DNA of 64,000 nucleotides from RGIG9379 sp031553005 (lineage in GTDB: Bacteria; Bacteroidota; Bacteroidia; Bacteroidales; Paludibacteraceae). The notes under the pieces are model-generated. The model searched no databases. It had not been told where the DNA came from and worked only from the letters and a program-made list of their open reading frames with translations. The position numbers and the translations under genes are program-made. Below, piece by piece: positions 8,618 through 16,686 of the stretch. Numbering within the stretch: the first letter of the stretch is position 1; every line of letters begins with the position of its first letter. The stretch spans positions 116,887 through 180,886 of the forward strand of contig JAVBMA010000010.1 of the NCBI GenBank assembly GCA_031553005.1, read 5' to 3'.

Positions 8618-9943
8618 ATGAAAACAGTAAGACAAATTCTTTTAGCAGCAATATTGCAATTTATTGCTGTTCAGATGCTTTTCGGTAACATAAGTAATGT
8701 TACAATAAGTCCCGTATATCTTTGTTCGGAAGTTACCGTGCAGGCAACCATAACGCCTATAAACGGAAATCTGCAAACCATAAAATTGATGTATAGGCAA
8801 GCTTATACACCAAGTGTGTTTATTAGCATTGAAATGCTTCCCTGTGGTAGTGGCGGGAATACTTATTGCGCAACCATACCTGCCCAAGGTATTGGAGATA
8901 TGGGAACGCAATGGTATATTCTTGCTATAGATGATTATGGTACTTTACAATTTCACGGAACATCTGAAGCTCCAAAATTTGCATATCCATTGATAAAAAC
9001 CAACCCCAAGACCAAGGAGATGACTTTGCGAATTAAGCGGGAAAAACTCAGCATCTCCTGCAAGCCCCTAAATACCGATGATGTGGCAAAATACAACGGA
9101 TTAAGACTGCAAGCCTACTATATGAATGATTGTGGAGATTGGGAACAAAATGCCGCTTTTTATGATATACAGGGAGATGAAGATGAATTTGTGTTGAAAC
9201 TCTACGGCGATTCTGATACCAGCGACGGTGTTAAAAATGGTTTTTATGACGGAGATAAAATACTTCTGAAAATTATAACACTCAAAAATCACTATGATTA
9301 TCGTTTTCAGTCATCTCCTGATATTACTTATCAAACAAATGGGGATTTGGAGGTAGAAGACGATTTGGTGCTATGGACTGCATCGGGCATTGAAATTACA
9401 GGTAATAACCACTCTATAGCCTCCGGTGAAACGGCTGTTTCTACTGTTGATGGAACAGATTTCGGTAAAAGCAACCAGCCTGTTTCGCACAATTTTACCA
9501 TTACGGCATTTAAATGTAATATATTATATATCAACGGCATCCGGCTTGATGACAATGTTAATTTTACTGTTTCGGGTGTGCCGGATCTTACGAAAATAGA
9601 GGTAGGTGAAACCCGCGATTTTACGATTACTTATACGGGTACAGCTTCCGCTACGACTAAAGTAAAGGTGTATAATAATTCGGAAGATTCTCCTCTTTAT
9701 GTATTTACGGTTACAGGAGAATATGATGCCGGAATTACCGCAGTAGAAAATACGGAAATGAACAAATTGTCTGTTTATACCGTTGACCGGACTATTGTGG
9801 TAGAAAATGCTACAGAAATGGTGTCGGTATTTGATATTTTCGGACGCCGTATTTCAATGGATATGACAACTGTTACTGTCCCGCAAGCAGGTATATATGT
9901 AGTAAGGGTTGGAGAAAAAGTTAGGAAAGTGATTGTAAAATAA
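8618..9943 (+). CDS. Secreted protein with T9SS type A sorting domain
   Basis: A 441-residue exported protein. The N-terminus is a signal peptide (MKTVRQILLAAILQF, hydrophobic to about residue 23). The middle is rich in beta-strand-like sequence without a family I recognise. The last about 70 residues (FDIFGRRISMD, PQAGIYVVRVGEKVRK) match the T9SS type A C-terminal sorting domain, which directs export across the outer membrane and surface anchoring. It is a single gene between the integrase side and the TIR genes and has a strong terminator 28 bases after its stop. Why a T9SS cargo sits in the island is unclear. Confidence 0.75.
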   Translation: MKTVRQILLAAILQFIAVQMLFGNISNVTISPVYLCSEVTVQATITPINGNLQTIKLMYRQAYTPSVFISIEMLPCGSGGNTYCATIPAQGIGDMGTQWYILAIDDYGTLQFHGTSEAPKFAYPLIKTNPKTKEMTLRIKREKLSISCKPLNTDDVAKYNGLRLQAYYMNDCGDWEQNAAFYDIQGDEDEFVLKLYGDSDTSDGVKNGFYDGDKILLKIITLKNHYDYRFQSSPDITYQTNGDLEVEDDLVLWTASGIEITGNNHSIASGETAVSTVDGTDFGKSNQPVSHNFTITAFKCNILYINGIRLDDNVNFTVSGVPDLTKIEVGETRDFTITYTGTASATTKVKVYNNSEDSPLYVFTVTGEYDAGITAVENTEMNKLSVYTVDRTIVVENATEMVSVFDIFGRRISMDMTTVTVPQAGIYVVRVGEKVRKVIVK

Positions 9944-9970
9944 GCAATCACAAAAAACAAGAATTATTTT

Positions 9971-10012
9971 AAAAAGGCAATAATCATTTTTGTAAATGAT
10001 TATTGCCTTTTT
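9971..10012 (+). terminator. Strong Rho-independent terminator
   Basis: A perfect 19-bp stem (9971-9989 with 9994-10012) with loop ttgt ends in a T tract. It terminates the T9SS protein gene. Confidence 0.85.
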
Positions 10013-10216
10013 GCTTTTAAATTAATGTTAATGAACTCTTTGTCATTGTATTTAAAATCTGTTATCCTTTGTTTTATATTTATACAATACTTCTTTTTAA
10101 GTTATTGCTGATATCAATGATATTTACAAATTAATTTTTTTCTTATCAAATATTTATTAAATATTCTAATTATTTTTGTATAGAACAATTGTATTTATAT
10201 TCTTAAAACTTAAATC

Positions 10217-10360
10217 ATGGATAAGTTATAATATTTCGGTGCAAACTTTGACGAATTCAATAACTTTTTCAAAGCAACAAATACCTATAATGAATATTCG
10301 GAAGGAAAACTAAAAAAAATAGGCTACTCTATTCCGAATGTAAAATTAGATGAAATTTGA
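10217..10360 (+). pseudogene. Small ORF interrupted by an in-frame stop
   Basis: ATG at 10217 opens a 48-codon frame whose fifth codon is TAA; the remainder (FGANFDEFNNFFKAT, then YSEGKLKKIGYSIPNV) has protein-like composition and ends with TGA at 10360. A single substitution would restore a 47-residue protein. I do not recognise the family. Translation may restart nowhere, so I treat it as a decayed small gene ahead of the TIR operon. The rest of 10013-10425 shows nothing I can support. Confidence 0.35.
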
Positions 10361-10425
10361 GTTGATTAAGTTACAATTCAAGAATTATATATAAACCTAA
10401 ATAAAACCAAACAATTTTATAGAAT

Positions 10426-11028
10426 ATGATATTTGAAAGAGGACATTTTAAAAGCTCACGACTACAGAAATCAAAAATCAATGAGTCGCTTAATGAAGTA
10501 AGATATTTTAATGCAAAAACTGCCTATGACTCTAAAGTCACAGTTTTTTTATCACATAAACACAAAGATTTAGAAGAGGTTGAAGAAGCAGCTGGTGTAA
10601 TAGAACTGTTGGAAGACTTAGGTGCGAAAGTGTATATTGATAGTATGGACAACAAAATGCCAAAACAAACAACAGGAGAAACAGCTGCAAGGATTAAAGA
10701 AATAATAAAATATTGTGATAAATTTATTTTACTAGCAACAGAAAGAGCAATTGAATCATACTGGTGCAATTGGGAGCTTGGAATTGGAGATGTACACAAA
10801 TTTCAAAAACATATAGCAATACTTCCTATAAAAGAAAAAGGAGAGTATGACCATCAATATGAAGGGAATGAGTATTTACAGATATATCCTCATATAGATT
10901 ATGAAAATGGAACAAACTATTACATGAATAATGGAGGATTGATACCGAAAGGCTATTATATTGCTAAACCCCGAAATAAAGAAGGTATAAGATACATAAC
11001 ACCCCTTAAAACTTGGCTACAAGAATGA
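10426..11028 (+). CDS. TIR-domain protein (copy A)
   Basis: A 200-residue single TIR-domain protein. The TIR fold begins at VFLSHKHKDLE (residues 40-50); YIDSMDN follows near 70-76 and the conserved tryptophan/glutamate box is SYWCNWELGIGD with the putative NAD-cleaving Glu117. TIR proteins of this kind hydrolyse or cyclise NAD in bacterial immunity. A close paralogue, about two-thirds identical by my alignment, lies inverted at 22023-22619. The gene opens a five-gene plus-strand operon; its TGA overlaps the next ATG (ATGA). The first 38 residues (MIFERGHF...) are shared by both copies and are not part of the TIR fold proper. Confidence 0.85.
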   Translation: MIFERGHFKSSRLQKSKINESLNEVRYFNAKTAYDSKVTVFLSHKHKDLEEVEEAAGVIELLEDLGAKVYIDSMDNKMPKQTTGETAARIKEIIKYCDKFILLATERAIESYWCNWELGIGDVHKFQKHIAILPIKEKGEYDHQYEGNEYLQIYPHIDYENGTNYYMNNGGLIPKGYYIAKPRNKEGIRYITPLKTWLQE

Positions 11029-12176
11029 CAACAAAATATCAAATAATTAAATTTGGAAACGAAAATCCTTTCTACAAGGATGTGTTAGATGTTTTTTATC
11101 GCCACATTACTGAGTTAGGTTTGCCGAAAGATTCGATTATAGAAATAGACGAAAGTAATTTTCTGAAAGAATACAAACGAAATGCTCCTGCATTTTGTCT
11201 TTACTTCGGAAGTGATTCGGGTTCTTTCGAAAACTTAGACTTACTTGATATATTAATCAACGATGCAATTTTAATTTTACCGACTGTCTCTGGCTTGCAG
11301 AATTTCAATTCCCAAATTCCTGAAGTATTGAAAAATGTTAACGGATTTGAATTAGCAAACAGTAATGATGTTGAAAAACTTGTTTCTTGTATTTTAGAAG
11401 GTCTTAGTTTGTTAAGGCTTTCAAGAAGATTGTTTATAAGCTATAAAAGAGATGAATCTTCAGCTGTTGCCATTCAACTTTTTGAGCAATTAGAAAAAAG
11501 TGGTTTTGATGTTTTCCTTGATACACACAGTATTCGTTCCGGTGAGCCTTTTCAAGAGGTGCTTTGGCATAGAATGGCAGATACCGATGTTGTCGTTTTA
11601 TTGAATACCCCGGGTTTCTTAAAGAGCAATTGGACAACACAAGAGTTGGCAAAAGCAAACTCAATGTCAATTGGAATTTTACAAGTAATTTGGCCATCAC
11701 ATAAACTTGAAAGAGATGCTGAGTTAAGTATTCCTCTTCAATTAAATGATTCTGATTTTGACAACAAACTTTTAACTCCAGATACAATTTCAAAGATTGT
11801 TAGCCAAGTTGAATCATTAAGAGCAAGAAGTTTAGCTTCAAGACAAGATAATATTATCACGGAATTCATATCATCATCCAATAGAGTTGGTAAAAAAGCA
11901 GACTTACAATCAGAAAAGTTTATCACAATTAAGCGAAGTGACGGAAAAGAGTTAGTAGTAATTCCTACAGTTGGTGTTCCTCAAGCATTTACTTATCATC
12001 AATCCGAAGAATTGATAAATAGAATTAAATCAAAAAGCGTTACGGAAGCATACTTGCTTTTTGACCACAGAAATATTAGAGAAAAATGGATTAAACATTT
12101 GGACTGGTTAGACAATTACCTTCCGATAAAAACAATAAAAATCGTAGAAGTAGAAAAATGGTTAAAGACAATTTGA
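11025..12176 (+). CDS. Two-part TIR-domain protein
   Basis: A 383-residue protein starting at ATG 11025, overlapping the previous stop by 4 bases (ATGA), which implies translational coupling; a TTG four codons upstream is less likely. Residues about 134-270 form a TIR domain: LFISYKRDES at 136-145, FLDTHSIRSGEPF, and SNWTTQELAKAN with the putative catalytic Glu207. The N-terminal 130 residues look like a degenerate Rossmann-like or TIR-like domain (CLYFGSDSGSFENLD). The C-terminal 110 residues are unassigned and may be a ligand or partner module. As with copy A, NADase-type activity is inferred from the family. Confidence 0.8.
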   Translation: MTTKYQIIKFGNENPFYKDVLDVFYRHITELGLPKDSIIEIDESNFLKEYKRNAPAFCLYFGSDSGSFENLDLLDILINDAILILPTVSGLQNFNSQIPEVLKNVNGFELANSNDVEKLVSCILEGLSLLRLSRRLFISYKRDESSAVAIQLFEQLEKSGFDVFLDTHSIRSGEPFQEVLWHRMADTDVVVLLNTPGFLKSNWTTQELAKANSMSIGILQVIWPSHKLERDAELSIPLQLNDSDFDNKLLTPDTISKIVSQVESLRARSLASRQDNIITEFISSSNRVGKKADLQSEKFITIKRSDGKELVVIPTVGVPQAFTYHQSEELINRIKSKSVTEAYLLFDHRNIREKWIKHLDWLDNYLPIKTIKIVEVEKWLKTI

Positions 12177-12748
12177 TAAAAGTGTTTTTATCTGCAAGTA
12201 TTCCTTATCCTGATAGAGATAAGAAGTTTTATGATACTGCTGATATTGTCTCTATAAGAGACGCTGTTCGAGCTTTAGCAACAGTCGTAATTCCTAAAGC
12301 GCATCTTATTTGGGGTGGACATCCTTCTATAACACCATTAATTCGATTTGTTATGGAGCGAATGAGTGCTGATTTGAAAAAGCATATCACTCTTTATCAA
12401 TCATCATTTTTTGAGGATAATTTTCCACCAGACAACTTTGCTTTTGAAAACATCATTTTAACGGAAAAAAGGAACACTCGTGGAGAAAGTTTAGAATTAA
12501 TGAGAAGTCAACTTATCAATGAAAATGATTTTAAAGTTGGAATTTTTATTGGTGGTATGGAAGGAGTAAATGATGAGTATTTTATGTTTAGAGAAAAACA
12601 TCCAAATGCCTTAATTATACCCATCGCAAGCACAGGTGCAGCCGCAAAAATTCTTTATGAAAATCAATATCAAGACTTTGACGACCGATTACTTAATGAT
12701 TATGCCTATATGGCTTTATTTAGAGATTTATTAAACAATTACATTTGA
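12158..12748 (+). CDS. SLOG-domain protein
   Basis: A 196-residue protein whose start overlaps the TIR gene by 19 bases. FLSASIPYP at the N-terminus, the central WGGHPSITPLIRF and the later FIGGMEGVNDE are characteristic of the SLOG superfamily (the cluster-3-like group), Rossmann-type nucleotide-binding domains found with TIR, SIR2 and other conflict effectors. It could bind or process a nucleotide made by one of the neighbouring TIR proteins. The SLOG domain of ThsA in this same window is only distantly similar. The gene is followed by a TIR-like gene 10 bases on. Confidence 0.75.
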   Translation: MVKDNLIKVFLSASIPYPDRDKKFYDTADIVSIRDAVRALATVVIPKAHLIWGGHPSITPLIRFVMERMSADLKKHITLYQSSFFEDNFPPDNFAFENIILTEKRNTRGESLELMRSQLINENDFKVGIFIGGMEGVNDEYFMFREKHPNALIIPIASTGAAAKILYENQYQDFDDRLLNDYAYMALFRDLLNNYI

Positions 12749-12758
12749 TTTTATAACA

Positions 12759-13475
12759 ATGGGAAAGAAAATATTTGTTTCATATAAATACTTAGATTCT
12801 CAAGTTCAGGATTTGGGTATTTATGAAAATGTAAAAGATTATTGGGGTAATATGTTTCGCCAGAAGGTGCAAACAACCGCCCGTCATTATGTAGATAAAA
12901 TTGATGAACTATTAGAAACTGGTGACCATATCTTTAAAGGTGAAGATGATGATGAAGATATGAGTAGTCTTCAAGATTCAACAATTGCCTCAAAGCTGGG
13001 AGACAAAATATTTGATAGTTCGGTAACGGTTGTTTTAATTTCAAAAGGGATGAAAGAAGTATATACAAAAGAAAAAGACCAATGGATACCTTGGGAGGTT
13101 TCATACTCTCTTAAAGAACAATCGAGAGAAGGAGGTAGAAGTAAAACCAATGCTGTATTGGCAATTATATTGCCAGACGAATTAGGTAGTTATAGATATT
13201 TTATAGAAGAAAATTCTTGTCCTTATTGTAATTGTAGAACCTTAAAGACTAATTCTCTTTTTCAAATATTGCGAGACAATATGTTTAATGTAAAAAATCC
13301 AATTTTTACAGAATGTGAAAATCACGCTGGCAATAAACCTTATAAAGGATATTGTTCTTTTATTCACTCTGTCAAATGGTCTGATTTTGTTCTAGGCCCA
13401 AATAAATATATCAATATTGCTGTTGAAATACGCCAAAATATTAATGATTATGAACTAACTAAAACCGTAAAATAG
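12759..13475 (+). CDS. TIR-like (DUF1863-type) protein with cysteine cluster
   Basis: A 238-residue protein of the ThsB/DUF1863-like TIR group. It begins KIFVSYKYLD and has TVVLISKGMKE near 90-100, then QWIPWEVSYSL with the putative catalytic Glu113. A charged acidic loop (GEDDDEDM, 61-68) is inserted in the domain. Unusually, residues 154-199 carry five cysteines (C154, C157, C159, C186, C199) plus H189, looking like a small zinc-binding insert. Its TAG is followed directly by the ATG of the thsB-like gene. The function is probably a sensor/signal-generating TIR, inferred from family and position. Confidence 0.75.
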   Translation: MGKKIFVSYKYLDSQVQDLGIYENVKDYWGNMFRQKVQTTARHYVDKIDELLETGDHIFKGEDDDEDMSSLQDSTIASKLGDKIFDSSVTVVLISKGMKEVYTKEKDQWIPWEVSYSLKEQSREGGRSKTNAVLAIILPDELGSYRYFIEENSCPYCNCRTLKTNSLFQILRDNMFNVKNPIFTECENHAGNKPYKGYCSFIHSVKWSDFVLGPNKYINIAVEIRQNINDYELTKTVK

Positions 13476-14096
13476 ATGCCTCGTTATACTTTTTTTAGTT
13501 TTTGTTACGAAGATGTAAAAAACTTCAAGGTAAATGTTGTTAGAAATAGTTGGTTATTAAACAATAGCTCTGATAGTTTTATTGACGGTTCAATTTGGGA
13601 AAAAGAGAAAAGCAGAGGTGCAACCGTAATTAAGAAGCTAATTGAATCAGGTCTAAAGAAAACTTCTGTAACTGCCGTCCTTATTGGAAATGAAACGGCT
13701 AATAGGCGCTGGGTTAAATATGAAATTGTAAAAAGTTTTGAAAAAGGAAATGGAATACTCGGAATACACATTAATAGAATAAAAGGAAAAGAACAAGTGA
13801 TTTCTGCTCGTGGCCTGAATCCATTGGATAGACTTGCATTTAGGGTATCAGAAGATGGTCAGAAAATTAGATTTTATGAACTTGTAAATAGAAAATGGAT
13901 TGAGTTTGCTGATTTACCCCAGATAAACAACAAAAAATCAAATACTCTTTACTTTGAGGACGGATGGTTTTCAAATGAATTTGGAGAATTTTTTCGTTTC
14001 TCTGATAAATTCAACACTTATTGTTGGGCGAATGATAACGGATACAAAAACTTTTCATCTTGGGTAGAAAATGCCGCCGAGGAAGCCGGACGATAA
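13476..14096 (+). CDS. thsB: Thoeris ThsB (TIR-domain signal producer)
   Basis: A 206-residue protein closely resembling the Bacillus cereus ThsB as I recall it: FFSFCYEDVKNFKVNVVRNSW at the N-terminus (Y11 and the VVRN box), TSVTAVLIGNETANRRWVKYE with catalytic Glu83, and the end YKNFSSWVENA. In type I Thoeris, ThsB senses phage and makes a cyclic ADP-ribose isomer that activates ThsA. The gene starts on the base after the previous stop. ThsA is not next to it: a sigma-like/ImmA module lies between, and a second ThsB directly follows ThsA. This copy is the one most like canonical ThsB. Confidence 0.9.
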   Translation: MPRYTFFSFCYEDVKNFKVNVVRNSWLLNNSSDSFIDGSIWEKEKSRGATVIKKLIESGLKKTSVTAVLIGNETANRRWVKYEIVKSFEKGNGILGIHINRIKGKEQVISARGLNPLDRLAFRVSEDGQKIRFYELVNRKWIEFADLPQINNKKSNTLYFEDGWFSNEFGEFFRFSDKFNTYCWANDNGYKNFSSWVENAAEEAGR

Positions 14097-14483
14097 TATT
14101 TCTATCAACAAAATAATGATCTATCATTTCTTATACCGATTATCAAGCCTTATATATTTTATAAATAAATATTCACTAAAATATTTGTTTTATAACTAAA
14201 AATTTATCACATTTGAAAGAAACAAATAAATTGAGAATAAATTTGTAAGACATTTACTTGAATATGAAATATTATATAATAACTAATTGGTCGTTTGCTC
14301 TTGCCAAAGTTTTATAAGTTCCCAATTAATTGTTTGGTAAGATCGGTTATCAAAGTCAAAGCAAAGTTGGAAATGTATTTATGGAATCTTTATAAAGCAA
14401 GTAGAGAATTAAATACATTATATAAAAAAGTTGTAAAACCATATTTACTTGTTAGAACACACATATGTCTTTTAACGAATAAA
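14097..14483. other. AT-rich gap between thsB and the 44-residue gene
   Basis: This stretch is strongly AT-rich. A 69-codon plus-strand frame at 14295 lacks a proper start and protein-like composition and overlaps a hairpin, so I do not call it. No terminator follows thsB. The region may mark the junction where the sigma/ImmA module entered a once continuous Thoeris operon. Confidence 0.35.
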
Positions 14484-14519
14484 AAAATTGGGCTGATTCA
14501 ATGAATGCAGCCCAATTTT
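14484..14519 (-). terminator. Terminator of the 44-residue gene
   Basis: A perfect 12-bp stem (14484-14495 with 14508-14519), loop of 12 bases, is followed on the minus strand by seven U. It lies 18 bases past the stop of the 44-residue gene. Confidence 0.75.
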
Positions 14520-14537
14520 ACTACAACTCAAAAAGCA

Positions 14538-14672
14538 TCATTTAGACTGCTTTTTTGTTGGACCAACTTTAATAGTTTCTCTAACTGTTGTAGCTGGTCG
14601 CCTTGTTGCTTCTCTGTCCGGTACAAATTGACCGGTGCGGGCATCTCTAACTCGAGTAGATGTTTTACTCAT
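14538..14672 (-). CDS. Small basic protein, 44 residues
   Basis: A short minus-strand gene starts at 14672 and stops at 14538. The product begins MSKTSTRVRDARTGQFV and continues EATRRPATTVRETI. The VRDA-x-TG-x-FV...RP-x-TTV pattern is a widespread family of about 45-60-residue bacterial proteins (sometimes mislabelled multidrug transporter). It is highly basic with no membrane segment. It has its own terminator and is divergent from the sigma-like operon. Similar proteins often sit beside sigma-like/ImmA-IrrE modules; their function is unknown. Confidence 0.75.
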   Translation of the reverse strand: MSKTSTRVRDARTGQFVPDREATRRPATTVRETIKVGPTKKQSK

Positions 14673-14795
14673 AATTGAAATTTTGGAGGTTAAACAATAT
14701 TATTTATCACATACTATTTAACTGAGAAAATATTTTATTAGTCATGACGAATAATATTTTTTTTCAGTCAATTTATAAATGAAGATATTTATTCA

Positions 14796-15380
14796 ATGGA
14801 GAAAGATAATGAAATTTTAAAACGGCTTAATTCCATAACAGATAAGGAATGGATGAAAATAGTAGATAATCTGACCAAATGGGTTTATTACAAATTGAAA
14901 GGTAAAACCTTATTTGGAGCTCATTCCGAAGAGAATTTAGGTATTAAGCCTACGGAGTATTATGTTGATGGAGCTATAGAAAAACTATTCAGCTTAGAAT
15001 GGAAATGGAAATATGAAAAATACACTCTTTCAGAACAGTTACAGGCAATTGCCGGAAGCATGATTTCTGAAAATGTAAGAAAATATATAGCAAAAGAAGA
15101 GACGATCATACCGACGGAGGATGAGAAATTAAATTTCTTGTTAGAAAAAAATTCTTCTGAAGAATATGACGATGGTACTTATCAGCTATTTTTAGATGCA
15201 CTGTCTTTTTGTACAAACGATGATGATGAATTACAACTATATTCGGCTGCGATACTGACATGCAGTTCATTTGATGAAATGTCCGATGAGTTAGGTTGGG
15301 ATAAATCGAAATTATATGTTTTACAAAGAAAACTAGCGCGTAGGATTATTAAACATTTGGAAACGAAGAAAGGTAAGTAA
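14796..15380 (+). CDS. Sigma-70-like regulatory protein
   Basis: A 194-residue protein with the helical layout of small sigma factors: a region-2-like part (TKWVYYKLKGK, then EYYVDGAIEKLF, residues about 25-70) and a C-terminal region-4-like HTH (SFDEMSDELGWDKSKLYVL, residues about 158-178, followed by basic RKLARRIIKHL). It opens a three-gene operon with a small helical protein and an ImmA/IrrE peptidase. A likely role is transcriptional control of this module, with the peptidase as switch; this is an inference from gene order. Confidence 0.6.
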   Translation: MEKDNEILKRLNSITDKEWMKIVDNLTKWVYYKLKGKTLFGAHSEENLGIKPTEYYVDGAIEKLFSLEWKWKYEKYTLSEQLQAIAGSMISENVRKYIAKEETIIPTEDEKLNFLLEKNSSEEYDDGTYQLFLDALSFCTNDDDELQLYSAAILTCSSFDEMSDELGWDKSKLYVLQRKLARRIIKHLETKKGK

Positions 15381-15384
15381 GAAT

Positions 15385-15786
15385 ATGAAAACAAATGATA
15401 TAAATAAATTTATAGACTTTTCAATAGAATCGTTTAATTCGGATGATAATGAGTTTTATACAGAACTGGGAGTTTCTAAGGATGATTATTTGAATAATAA
15501 ACTCAAAATGATTAAACGATTAAAGCTAAAGGCTAATGCTCAAACGAATAAAGTTAAAAATGAAAACTTATTCGAAACAGCAATGCAGAAAATTCAAAAT
15601 ATCATTGAATCTGCAAATGAAAATATGATGGAAAACTTAGCTCAATTAATTCATACGCGTTCACCACAGTTTCAATTTAGAAATGTTGAAAAATTGGATA
15701 AAGATGATCTAAAGGAGTTATTGAATGATTTAAATATTATTGAAATTATTGAGGATTTAGAAAAATTAGAGAATGACAATAAATAG
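15385..15786 (+). CDS. Hypothetical helical protein of the sigma/ImmA module
   Basis: A 133-residue, charged, helix-rich protein without recognisable domain, signal peptide or membrane segment. It starts 4 bases after the sigma-like gene and overlaps the ImmA/IrrE gene by 14 bases, so it is translated with both. The acidic C-terminus (LKELLNDLNIIEIIEDLEKLE) looks like a protein-protein interface. It could be the target of the peptidase or an anti-sigma; neither can be read from sequence. Confidence 0.6.
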   Translation: MKTNDINKFIDFSIESFNSDDNEFYTELGVSKDDYLNNKLKMIKRLKLKANAQTNKVKNENLFETAMQKIQNIIESANENMMENLAQLIHTRSPQFQFRNVEKLDKDDLKELLNDLNIIEIIEDLEKLENDNK

Positions 15787-16549
15787 AGGAGCGATCGCAG
15801 CACAAAAATTATATAATGAATTTGGTCTTGATAGCCCAAAAGATTTTACCATTGAAAATTTAATTCATGCACGAGATATTATTCTTGAGGAAAAAAGAAT
15901 ATCAAATGCCGATGGTCGTATTGTCTTTGGAAAGTCAAAAACAAAAATTTCAATTAATTCTGAAATAAAATATCCTGGTAGACGGCGATTTACATTAGCT
16001 CATGAACTAGGTCATTTTGAGTTGCACCATAATGAAAATACTCATTTGGATGATAATGCCTTAACCCTAGATTATTTTAAACAAGGAAATCAAGAATATG
16101 AAGCAAATCAATTTGCAACAGAACTATTAATGCCTGAAAAGGAATTCATTAATTATATAAAAAATAAAATATTTTCTCCCGATTTGCTGAGAAATATTGC
16201 AGATCATTTTCAAACAAGTATTACTTCATCGGTTTTTCGGTATTTGGAATTAGGACAACATCCTATTTTTCTTTTTCATTGCAAGGATGGAAAAGTTATA
16301 TACTGGAAAAACTCAGATAATTACTATCGAAAAGTTAAAGATATTACAAAATTATCTGTTCCAGATGATTCTGTTGCAATGGAATTTTTTAGTGATGGTA
16401 CAATTTATACAAAAAATGATTCTACTCAAGAAATCGTAAAATCAACATGGTTTGAAACAAAACAATATGACTCTGACAATAAATGCTTTGAATATGCTAT
16501 TGTAACTAAAGACTACAATACTGTATTAAGTGTTGTTTGGGAACCATAA
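15773..16549 (+). CDS. ImmA/IrrE-family metallopeptidase
   Basis: A 258-residue protein with the zinc-peptidase motif HELGHFELHH (H77, E78, H81) and the third-ligand region EYEANQFATELLMP (E110) typical of ImmA/IrrE (peptidase M78). Members cleave repressors or regulators, as ImmA does to ImmR and IrrE to DdrO. The C-terminal 110 residues are an extra sensing-type domain. It ends the sigma-like/helical/peptidase operon, so its substrate may be one of these neighbours. The module separates thsB from thsA. Confidence 0.85.
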   Translation: MTINRGAIAAQKLYNEFGLDSPKDFTIENLIHARDIILEEKRISNADGRIVFGKSKTKISINSEIKYPGRRRFTLAHELGHFELHHNENTHLDDNALTLDYFKQGNQEYEANQFATELLMPEKEFINYIKNKIFSPDLLRNIADHFQTSITSSVFRYLELGQHPIFLFHCKDGKVIYWKNSDNYYRKVKDITKLSVPDDSVAMEFFSDGTIYTKNDSTQEIVKSTWFETKQYDSDNKCFEYAIVTKDYNTVLSVVWEP

Positions 16550-16686
16550 GAATAAAATTGATATAGTCTTATTTATAACTTTTAATAATGTCTAAAACAT
16601 CTTGTCGACATTTTTATTATATAATTTGACATTACTCTTATTTTATAGTGAAAGAATTACATTTTCTTTCTTAAATTTTAATTACA

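Noticed and set aside
14295..14504. 69-codon plus-strand frame
   Set aside because: It starts with TTG, has non-protein-like composition, and its end forms the terminator of the minus-strand 44-residue gene.
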